A stretch of 29,104 nt of DNA from assembly GCA_036897625.1 (NCBI GenBank), contig JAYMTA010000424.1, positions 1 through 29,104 of the forward strand, written 5' to 3'. The stretch comes from Pelargonium cotyledonis (taxonomy: Eukaryota; Streptophyta; Magnoliopsida; Geraniales; Geraniaceae). Made by a program: the position numbers and the translations under genes. Below, one piece after another: positions 20,527-29,104 of the stretch (positions are counted from its first letter, which is position 1; every line of letters starts with the position of its first letter). Under the pieces are notes generated by a model. The model saw nothing but the letters and a program-made list of their open reading frames with translations, did no database searches and had not been told where the DNA came from.

Positions 20527-21796
20527 ATGGAGATGGAAGGAGCCAGTGTCTGTTACTATGACAGAGCCAAGGAAGTGAAGGAGTTTGATGAAACCAAGGC
20601 TGGAGTGAAGGGACTTGTGGACTCAGGCTTGACCAAGATTCCAAGAATGTTTGTGCATAAGCCTGAGGACCTCCACAACTACTCATCTTCAGTTCCTAGT
20701 AATGTTCAGGTGCTTCAGATTCCGGTTATTGATTTCCAAGGCTGTGAGGGTGGTAGGTGTGAAGAGGTTGTGGATCAAATCCGAAGAGCAGCAGAGACTT
20801 GGGGATTTTTTCAAATCGTTAACCATGGAATCCCTGTGAGTTTGCTGGAAAAGCTGTTGGAGAGTATCAGAGAGTTTCATGAACAAGAGACGGAGGTGAA
20901 GATGGAGTGGTACTCGCGCGACCATAAGAAGCCGGTAAGGTATTATTGCAATGGAGATCTTTACATATCAAAAGCGGCAAACTGGAGGGACTCAATAGCA
21001 TTTAACTTTCAGGAGGGAGGGTTCAACCCAGAACTTATGCCTATAATGTGCAAGTAATGATGCTATTTTCTCTTTCCTCTAACTTTTAGACTATCTTTTC
21101 TTTTATCGTAACTTCTAATATTAACTATGTTTTGCAGAGGGATAGTGAGTGCATACATGAAACACATTATGAAACTGAAGCAAATGTTATCAGAATTGCT
21201 ATCAGAGGCTCTCGGACTTACCAGTGACCGCCTTGCGAACATGCAGTGCATGGAGACTGAGGTTCTGGTTTGCCACTATTACCCAGCGTGTCCTGAGCCA
21301 GACTTGACAATTGGTGCAACCAAGCACGCGGATCCATCTTCTTTCACTATACTTCTGCAGGACAATATTGGAGGCCTCCAAGTTCTGCAGCAAAACCAGT
21401 GGGTTGATGTGCCCTTCCTGCAAGGAGGGTTGATAGCAAACATTGGAGACCTCATGCAGGTATGTACAAAAACATAACCTTACATGAAGTAGTTCATAAC
21501 AACAATATCAAATCATAAATTTCATCAATACCATGTTTTTGTTGTTTCTGTAGCTTATCACCAATAACAGGTTCAAGAGTGTGGAGCATAGAGTCCAGGC
21601 AAGACAGGTTGGGCCAAGAGTCTCAGCTGCATGTCTTTTCTATCCTAGTAAATCAAGAACCTATGGACCTGTAAAGGAGTTCATTTCCAGTGAAAATCCA
21701 CCAAAATACAGAGAAACTCATATCAATGAATATTTGGCCCATTACAGATCAAAAGGATTAGATGGTACCTCAGCACTTGCACATTTTGAACTATGA
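20527..21796 (+). CDS. Fe(II)/2-oxoglutarate-dependent dioxygenase, ACC oxidase homolog type
   Basis: Three exons, 20527-21053, 21138-21459 and 21554-21796, GT-AG introns, give 363 aa, normal for the family. The N-terminal DIOX_N part includes [27 protein letters not shown] and the family marker for this subgroup, [11 protein letters not shown] then WRDSIAF. The 2OG-Fe(II) core has Fe ligands His239 and Asp241 (KHADPSSF) and His295 (SVEHRV), and the 2-oxoglutarate-binding Arg305/Ser307 (GPRVS). All key residues are present, so it should be active. Relatives are labelled ACC oxidase homolog and include oxidases of specialised metabolism, such as steroidal alkaloid hydroxylation; the name does not imply ethylene synthesis. 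The substrate cannot be told from sequence. A soluble, cytosolic enzyme is expected. Confidence 0.95.
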
Positions 21797-22213
21797 TGAA
21801 TCCTTGTGCTTACGTCAGTGTGACGAGATTTTCAATCGATGAGAACGTGTAATAGAGCTAGCCAGCTACTGATAGCAACTCTGTTTAATGTTAATTTGCT
21901 CTATTTCAATAGCTCATTCGGTAAATTAAGTACCAAAAGCACAATACGCATATAGTACAAAATGGAATGAATTGAAACTCACTCTCTTCATGAAAAAACT
22001 GTCATGACGGCTATATATAATTTCAATAATCAATCATCCATATAAATAATAGATCAAAATCTACAGCATGAGAAGCGAGATGCAAGAACACAACAAAGGG
22101 CATCTCTACACACTTAGTACACTAGAAATTCCAATCAAAAGATCGCTAATGGTTTACAATATGTTACAAAGAAGCGTACGTGATGATTTCCATGAGTTAA
22201 TCACTCATCACTG
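21797..22213. other. Convergent 3' region between dioxygenase and bHLH genes
   Basis: The dioxygenase (rightward) and the bHLH gene (leftward) end within 420 bases of each other, so this stretch holds both 3' untranslated regions. No other feature is seen. Confidence 0.6.
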
Positions 22214-25200
22214 CTAGACTGTGGTATTGGATTGCAGTATTTGAACAAGCGACCACAAAATATCCATTCTATGTATGCTTCTGTTATTTTGTCCCTGCAA
22301 TGAATTGCAGTTTAATATTAGTTCATGTTAAATAACACAACAGCAACAACAATGCCATTTCCTGAACAATGTTGGGGTCGGCTACATCGAATTATGTTTC
22401 TGATCAGAATATTATCATATCCACAGTTCGGTCGTACCTCAACCACGAAACATATCCAAGTCTTGTCACCACGGGCTTCAGTAACCCCTTTCAAGATCGT
22501 TAGACCCAAGCTTCTGATGGCTTCAGCGATCTCAAGAAAATGGCTGCATTCCTCACACAACATCTGTAAAGATCAACCAAAATACATTTAAAACGAGAAC
22601 GTATAAAAGCAAACTTGAATATCCCAGGATTATCTACATACCTCCACGAGCATTTGCCCATTCTTGTTAAGATTTTCTACTATTATTGAACAAACTTTTA
22701 GATGACTTCCAACCTCCACAGCCCAGCTTGAACCCTGTTCGTAAGTAGCGGATCCTTGCGCACCTATTTCCTTGCAGCGTGACTGTAGGCAATTGCATAA
22801 TACTTGAATCAAAAAGCATGATGCTATATTCATATGCATAAACAACAAGAAACATGAGCAACTTTCTAAGAAGTTTTGTAAGCTTGAAAGAGTATATGAG
22901 ACTCAATGAATTGATATGTGCGTACAACAATAACTATTATAGCAGTTTAGGGGAATTGAGTAACCTCAGCAAATATGCATTTGGAAAATAAGAAAAAACC
23001 TGGCTACTGACAAGCATGTAATTTCCACGTTTATCACTGCTTAATACATGTCTAGTGACAACAATTCAATCCACCAAACCAAGGCCAGAAGACTAAATAT
23101 TATTGAAGTTCAGGAACTTACCTTCGTATCTGAGCATTTGTTTAGCTTGTCTGCATGCTTGGTGATACTTTGCAAAAAGAGCATGTGCTTGATTGTGCGC
23201 TCCAGCAGTGAGTCAATACTGCACTGTGCAATTATCGTGATTTTTTTTTAGTACAGATCAAAAAAGAAATTTACATAAATATGAACTATCGAAAGAAAAA
23301 ACTCTGAAGATTGAATGGGTTGCAGGGAAGGGAAGCTACCTTTGATCCACTGGGCACAAGCTCTCGTAGTTCTTTAATACGATCTTGGATTAATTGTCTG
23401 TCCCTTGGCCTAGGCCTAGAATTTTCACCAGGTCTTGCCCTCTTTTTGTTCTTTGATGGTCCCGAAGACCTTTCAAATTGCTCACTACATGTACTTGGAC
23501 AAGGTGATGAAAAACCTTTTGAAGACATCACACCAGACAACTCTGATGAGTTCAAGCAATGTCGCGGGCCATCTTCAATAAGAGATGGACGATCGATTGA
23601 ATAGCCACTCGAACTGACAGTATGCTTAGTATGACTAGAAGGTTCAGGCATATTGTCAGTTGTCAACAGCGACTGCACTGATTTACTGAATGATTTTTCA
23701 CTTTTAACATCACTACTATTGTGACAAAAACTTGCTACTACTGCTTCTAGAAGATGCTCGGACCCAGAGTCATGTGTCAACTTGCTACTGCTCATCTCCT
23801 CTGGAATTTCAACATTAGTTCCGGCTGCAACCTTTTCTCCTTCCCAATTAAAATCAAAACTCTTTTTCTGAAAAGCTGGTCCTAATGCTTCAAACAGTTC
23901 ACAGCCAGCAGAGAACTTTAAGAATGGGTCTCTTGTGTCCAACTGACCAAATTCAGTTTGTAACTCTCTCTTCTCTAAACCTTCTTCAAGTTTCATATTT
24001 GAAGAATCATTTGTGTGCAAGACCACATTTTTATGAAGATCTGACCCGACCAACTTAACTTCACCACAACCTGTGGAGTCGAGGAGGCCTGACGGAGGAT
24101 CAACTCTTAAGTTGTCCACTGGAGGTATTAAATTGCATACACTAATATTATCCATTACACAATTGTTTGAATGTGACAAGATATTGTACTCAGAATACAA
24201 GCCCATTCCTTTGGAACCACTACTTTCCCCTTCATAGTTATTGGCATTCAGCAATTCTTTTCCTATTCGGTTTTTATGCTCCAGTTTGATTATATTTGAC
24301 CTTGGGTTAAGTAATGTGACACTTACATCACCACCGGACATGGATATTTCAGGCCCTCCATGCTTATTGACCGCTTCAACTACCTTACTGTGACATATGC
24401 TAGGCACTGGAGAAACATTAGATGTATCATTCTGTCCTGCAAAGTCAGGAAATGGTGGAAACCAAACATTTTCCCCCTCAACATTTGCTGCTTTATCTAG
24501 GCTACACAAGCTATCGGGAGAAACCTCCGAAATCAAACTTTTCTTGGGTAAATTTGGCTGCAAGAAATGACGACACAAGGAAAAAAAAAAACTTAAATAA
24601 GTGCCTATTCAACAAAATGACTTCACATATGTGCCTTGTGATGCGAGTTGAGAGGCTTACCAAACATAACAAATTCTTCATATCGCATTCTATCATATTA
24701 GAAAGCATGGAAGAGCCTTGAAGTGCAAAAAACAAATCTCTGATACGAGCAACCAACTTCATATCCTCAGAAACCTACTCCTCCAAATGAAAACAAAAGG
24801 AGAATCAAGCATTAAACGGCATGCTGATGTGAGATTCAAAATACATTCAAATTAAGTTCTTATAATAATCCAGTCCTAGTGGATAACGAATGCTGAATCT
24901 AGAAACTCTATTGACAGAAGTAGATACTATGATTGAAAAGGTTTGAAAATTTATGGTTGACATTATTCTTAATGAATGAGTGTATACTCACCGAAATTGT
25001 TATAAAAGAATACTGTAATAGTGAATGAGAGAACTAACTATAAGATATCTTACTTTATTTAATGAGCCCAGCTGTAGAACTCCATGAGGAACAACAGGTG
25101 CAACAACAATGGACTACAAAACCAAATCAAGTACTTTATCAGTAAAACCCCTCAGATAAATTGCTGGGAATCATACGAGTAGAAGAACAAAATACATCAT

Positions 25201-27341
25201 GGAAAAAAATGGGACTCATTGATCTTGTCTACATGCATTCATAACGAAACAAGGCATTATTTAACCTATTCCAACTGAGTTTCCATGCACGTAGGGTCTG
25301 CATCCCCACAAAGTTCTGTCATCTTTTATCATATTGTGAGCATGCTCAGTAAAATTCCCATAAATTAAGTATATGCATAACAGTACCTAATTGAGTGAGG
25401 CTCTGATTTCATTTACATGCATGTATCTGAAACCTATTTTCTTACATAAGAAATCAAACTAGAAAAGGAAAACAGAGTATGCATACCCTGATACCAGCTG
25501 AAAATTGACTTAGCCATCCATCGCCATACTGAAAATCAGCAGGAATAAAGAAAAGAAATATGATACTTAGTAAACTATCTACTATCTGATTGCGAACAAA
25601 AGAGAAAAATAAGAACAAATTGTGAGCCTAAGTATACGTTATAATAGTCCTGAAACAGGTACAAGTTATTCAAGTATTTAAATGGGTTAGCAAAACATTG
25701 ATAATAACTGTTATTGTATAACAAGAAAACCATTTACCTCAACTGATGGGCAGGAATTAGAGCCATGCCCATCTGCAATGATCCACTGATGCTTCCCAGT
25801 GACTGCGACCTGTCCAATAATCCTGTAAAAGAATATACAATAAAAACAGTAAACAAAAATGGGCACTACAAAATGTAGCCATAGACTTCATACCAACAAA
25901 AAAACACTACGGTAAGTGTACATTTAATTCATACAAAGCATTCAGCTCCTTAATCTAAAACTTCGTTAAAGTGAATTTGACTAATTCCCATACAACTAGA
26001 ATGATACAAACCAGCAAGTAGCCAAGTATACAAATCAAACATCACAAACTTTTTGAATCCAAAAACTAGTTTATGAGACTACCAAAATGGTCAAGAAAAT
26101 CAGGAAAGTGTAGTAAGATACAATATCCAAACAAAATTCCATGACTTAAAACTTGTTTTGAACAATAGCACAATGCTGGGCTTTAAACAATCTTAGATAC
26201 TATCTATCAATCAGTGAATAGGATCGTACCCTTCCCCAAGACAATATACATGAGACGACATCTTTGCCACAGCTAATCCAAGTAGGTAGCGTGAATAGTT
26301 CCCATCATGCAAGCTGTCCAGTGTCTCAGTAAAGCACTTATCTGAAGGATTACCATCTCTACAACTATCACAGTAAGCGTCCTCCCAAGTCAAAACCCTG
26401 CAAAAGGTGCAATAACTCAGAGTAAAAATCAAGGGCTTATTCAAATTACCAAATTAATTTTCTGTCTAATGACTTCCTGTTAACTACACAAGATAGGGCT
26501 TATGTTTATACTTTCTATTTTGCACTACGTATCATATATTATAGCAGCAAACTATACTTTCAAATCAAGGTAGCATTGATGACCTAGTGTAGTCCTATTT
26601 CAATAAATAAAATAAAAAAGCTCCAAAACATGAGAGCTCAGCATCAGCCTTTATGAGCTAAATTCCAAATGTGCCAACCTCAAGACAACACTTGTCAACA
26701 AGTATCATTAAATTCTTTATATAATGACATACTTTGTGACTAAAAATCATGCAACAACAGAGCATAATTATACACAAGAGCAGGAAGTATCGGCCAAAGA
26801 GTTAATGGCTGATACTCAGCCACTCTTTAAATCAATTGGATCCAGTGGGGCGGCCGGAAATGGAAGATAATTAATGAGTGTCGTTCTCTTATTGGTTTGA
26901 CTGAGTCTCAACCATTAACTCTTTTAGGCTAAGACTCTTTTCTCGCGTTATAAATACATATTCACACAATTTTTATTTCAGTATCATATTCCTTCATTGA
27001 CAGAGACAGAAGCTGGATAGATCCTGCTTATCCTATGGACTTCATATAATCTCAGATTCTCCATCAAACCAACAATATACGTAAAGACTCCAATCAATCC
27101 AAAACTAGTAGCAATAACTAAACAAGAAGTAGAAAACTACAAATTCTCTTTACTTTTTTATTCCTTAGTTCTGTCAACATCCCAAGAAAGAACAAACTTA
27201 TATACAAAACACATATCCAAGAAAAAAACAAGTCCAAGAAACTTACATGCGAGTACGATGTTTGAGTTTCCAGAAGATTGCATAGCTCCACTCTGTGTTG
27301 AAACAGAGACTTTTCAGTATTTGATGCAAACCAGAACCCAT
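22214..27341 (-). CDS. LONESOME HIGHWAY-like atypical bHLH transcription factor
   Basis: Eleven exons on the minus strand: 27341-27247, 26397-26230, 25822-25738, 25528-25487, 25113-25054, 24774-24661, 24557-23340, 23223-23122, 22782-22642, 22563-22438 and 22294-22214. They join in frame to 743 aa. Residues 1-190 form the MYC/LHW-type N-terminal domain (MGSGLHQILKSLC, LTWEDAYCD, GEGIIGQVAVTG, GWLSQFSAGIRSIVVAPVVP). A long Ser-rich middle holds the LHW-family motif SGSEHLLEAVV. The bHLH (about 558-628) is split by an intron after VPSGSK; helix 2 is CSIDSLLERTIKHMLFLQSI. A C-terminal ACT-like region follows (WAVEVGS, MLVEMLCEE, GLTILKGV). LHW relatives act in the nucleus as dimers with TMO5-type bHLH proteins in vascular and root development. 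The best match by memory is the bHLH155/EMB1444 branch. Confidence 0.93.
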
Positions 27342-27459
27342 CTTCAACTAACCTTCCAAGATTCTAGCACCTCTTTCTCCTACTCTCACTCCCACAAATT
27401 GGGTTGTTAATTAACCTTTCTCTCCCCCAAAAAACCCTAATTCTCAGCTATCCCAAGCC

Positions 27460-27564
27460 CTAGCTTCCCCTGTAAGAGCCTCTTCCTGCCTGCTTCCTCC
27501 TCAACCCAGCTCGCCGCTTTATTGGCGGTCCAACCGTCGGCAGCAAGAGACGATCCGTTCCCAT
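27460..27564 (-). promoter_or_regulatory. 34-codon upstream ORF in the bHLH leader
   Basis: ATG at 27564 opens a 34-aa frame that starts MGTDRLLLPTVGPP and ends in a basic, Gly/Arg-rich tail (RRKQAGRGSYRGS), stopping 118 bases before the main start codon. An Arabidopsis relative of this gene (At2g31280) is catalogued with a conserved-peptide uORF (CPuORF7). I cannot confirm from memory that this peptide is that one. It lies in the leader only if no intron removes it. Confidence 0.45.
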
Positions 27565-27623
27565 TCCAAAGAAAAAACCCTAACTCACACACTCAAATCC
27601 AATCAAAATCTCCAAAAACGGAC

Positions 27624-27686
27624 TCACAAACACAACAGACTCAAAACCACAAAGACTTCACCAATGCAGCTCAACCCCCCAGCCAT
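27624..27686 (-). promoter_or_regulatory. 20-codon upstream ORF in the bHLH leader
   Basis: ATG at 27686 opens a 20-aa frame beginning MAGGLSCIGEV and ending in hydrophobic residues. It precedes the uORF at 27564 and would add to translational repression of the main frame. Confidence 0.35.
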
Positions 27687-27768
27687 GAACGACACGAGCA
27701 AACAAAAAAAACTTCAACTCAGAGCACGACACACTCTCACGGAGCTCAGAGATCGCAGGGAAGAAGCT

Positions 27769-27831
27769 TTAGCTGATATCGGACGACATGGACGGCGGTG
27801 GCTCCGGGCACTGATCGCACAAACAACACAT
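27769..27831 (-). promoter_or_regulatory. 20-codon Cys/Pro-rich upstream ORF in the bHLH leader
   Basis: ATG at 27831 opens a frame beginning MCCLCDQCPEPPPS; a second in-frame ATG is at 27789 and the stop ends at 27769. It is present in the mRNA only if transcription starts upstream of 27831, as the TATA-like motif near 28290 suggests. Confidence 0.35.
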
Positions 27832-27956
27832 GAAACGGACAAAAACTGGAGCGAATTGTACAAACTCGATCGGAGAAAACCAAATCAGACCCGAAATTCC
27901 CAGTCTCGGAAACTGAAACAGTAAGGCTTTTTTCGCTCAAATTCAACGCCTTTGAG

Positions 27957-27962
27957 CTACAT
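27957..27962 (-). promoter_or_regulatory. Minimal AUG-stop uORF in the bHLH leader
   Basis: On the minus strand ATGTAG is a start codon directly followed by a stop. Minimal AUG-stop elements (AUGUAA in the best-known plant case, boron response) can stall ribosomes. Whether ATGTAG does so here is unknown and it requires the leader to reach this far. Confidence 0.25.
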
Positions 27963-28283
27963 TAGCGGCCAGTTTTGTAGACAAAAATGGTCAGCTCCTT
28001 TTCGGCGATCTTGCTTTTTTCTCTAGAGAGAGAATAAAGAGGCTTAAAGCTCAATAAAGCTCGAACCTTTGGTCTTCAATGTCTCTGCTTTTTTCTCAAT
28101 GAAGACGAAAATGGCGGATCGCAAGCTCTACTACTGAGCCATGTTCGGTTTCAGACTCGCTTAAAGCGTTAGATTTTTATATGTACAGCATAACATGCTT
28201 CGCACCCTGTTCATTTTAGCCTTTTTGACTAAAATGCACACACTCTTATCCTGCGCACACAAGGCGCATTTTAGCCACCGTCC

Positions 28284-28290
28284 CTTTATA
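28284..28290 (-). promoter_or_regulatory. Possible TATA box of the bHLH gene
   Basis: On the minus strand TATAAAG (within CATTATAAAGGGAC) would place transcription start near 28255 and give a leader of about 900 bases. GA/CT-rich sequence at 28018-28033 could mark a second, TATA-less start. The choice decides how many uORFs are transcribed. Confidence 0.3.
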
Positions 28291-28299
28291 ATGAGGGTG

Positions 28300-29104
28300 T
28301 GAGTCCTAAAGTGGTGAGCTTATTGTAGGTTATATTTATGGAGTCCCAAAAATTGCGACTATTTACTATTTAGGTTTTTTTTTTTTTTTTTTGGGCTATG
28401 AGTGCAAATTTTTTTTATGGCCAACAAAATCATGGCCAAGTGAGGAAAATTGCCCCTTATCTTCCATGAACTTACTACCTCTAATGGCTTTTTTCAACAA
28501 TGATTTATACTACTAAAAGGTGTGATACCTACACCATTGTCCCATGGCCATGGTGCTTTTCAATTCAATTTTTGGGAAAATATGATGATAAATTTATCTC
28601 AAATGCCGGCCTATCGATGATCATCAAGTGGCATCGACCATGATGATTGGATCAGTAAGAAAATTAATCATGACGTCGGTACATTTTAGTATAGTTTTTA
28701 AAAAAGAATTTATGAGTATGTTTAACAATTGTAGTGAAAATAGTATTTTAGGTAGGAAACGGTTTTTTATTTTCATTATTATTTGATTTTAGCACTCTTC
28801 TTATATTATTCTTGAGACGATGTCAAATTTGATGGTAGTTAACTAGCGGAGTAATATGATTTTATGACAACTATAGGCACGAGTCTAACGTGAAAAGTAA
28901 TTGATCAATTTTGGTTTAAAAATAATATGTAACTATACATATGTAATTTTTATTTAAAACACGACAAAAAGCAATACAAATAAAAGGATCAACTACTTTG
29001 TATGTACCTGAATTATTAGAAACCGACCAGTTTGGAGTCCGAATTTTATAAACTCATAAGTGAGTCCCTCAATTAATATAAATACTACCTAAATGGGTCC
29101 TGCC
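28300..29104. other. Gene-free AT-rich right end
   Basis: There is no supportable gene. A T-run lies at about 28376-28392. The last 100 bases (GAAACCGACCAGTTTGGAGT, then AGTGAGTCCCTCAATTAATA, then AAATGGGTCCTGCC at the window edge) have the look of a repeat end that continues outside the window, but this cannot be decided here. Confidence 0.4.

Noticed and set aside
27522..27924. Two plus-strand open frames of 84 and 86 codons
   Set aside because: They lie antisense to the bHLH leader, have low-complexity Thr/Gln/Lys composition and no plausible domain or promoter.
1..29104. tRNA genes, CRISPR arrays, prokaryote-style operons or viral genes
   Set aside because: None were seen; the only tRNA-like sequence is the SINE head, and the genome context is plant nuclear DNA.

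Overview
The window is nuclear DNA from a flowering plant, most likely a dicot. The evidence is AT-rich intergenic DNA, genes split by GT-AG introns, plant-specific protein families, plant promoter elements (Site II, telo-box) and plant-type transposon debris (Stowaway-like MITEs, a SINE, a Helitron end). I see no tRNA, CRISPR array or prokaryotic operon. I cannot name the species from sequence alone.

Layout. Positions 1-5353 are gene-poor and rich in repeats. Positions 9004-5354 (minus) hold an eight-exon class 3 lipase-fold gene (541 aa). Right upstream of it, on the plus strand, a compact Site II/telo-box/TATA promoter (9241-9367) drives a cluster of six C/D box snoRNAs (about 9496-10562). 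These are three copies of a U44-like 18S guide, one guide for 18S C38, one guide for a 25S cytidine in GCCCAGUGCU, and U14. Positions 13457-11300 (minus) encode a secreted 501-aa protein of a plant family without known function. Positions 14672-17970 (plus) encode a 157-aa HR-like lesion-inducing (DoxX-like) membrane protein with two long introns. Positions 20527-21796 (plus) encode a 363-aa Fe(II)/2-oxoglutarate dioxygenase of the ACC-oxidase-homolog type. Positions 27341-22214 (minus) encode a 743-aa LONESOME HIGHWAY-like atypical bHLH factor with an AUG-rich leader. The remainder, to 29104, is gene-free.

All five protein genes were rebuilt exon by exon. Every junction keeps frame and each total length is divisible by three (541, 501, 157, 363 and 743 aa). 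The protein genes are ordinary neighbours and show no sign of a common pathway. The most coherent multi-gene unit is the snoRNA cluster, whose members all guide 2'-O-methylation (and, for U14, processing) of rRNA from one apparent promoter. I found no convincing new type of system. The best leads are the co-varying triplicated U44-like snoRNA, the two unassigned guide sequences, the SINE with an 18-bp target duplication, and the upstream ORFs of the lipase and bHLH genes.
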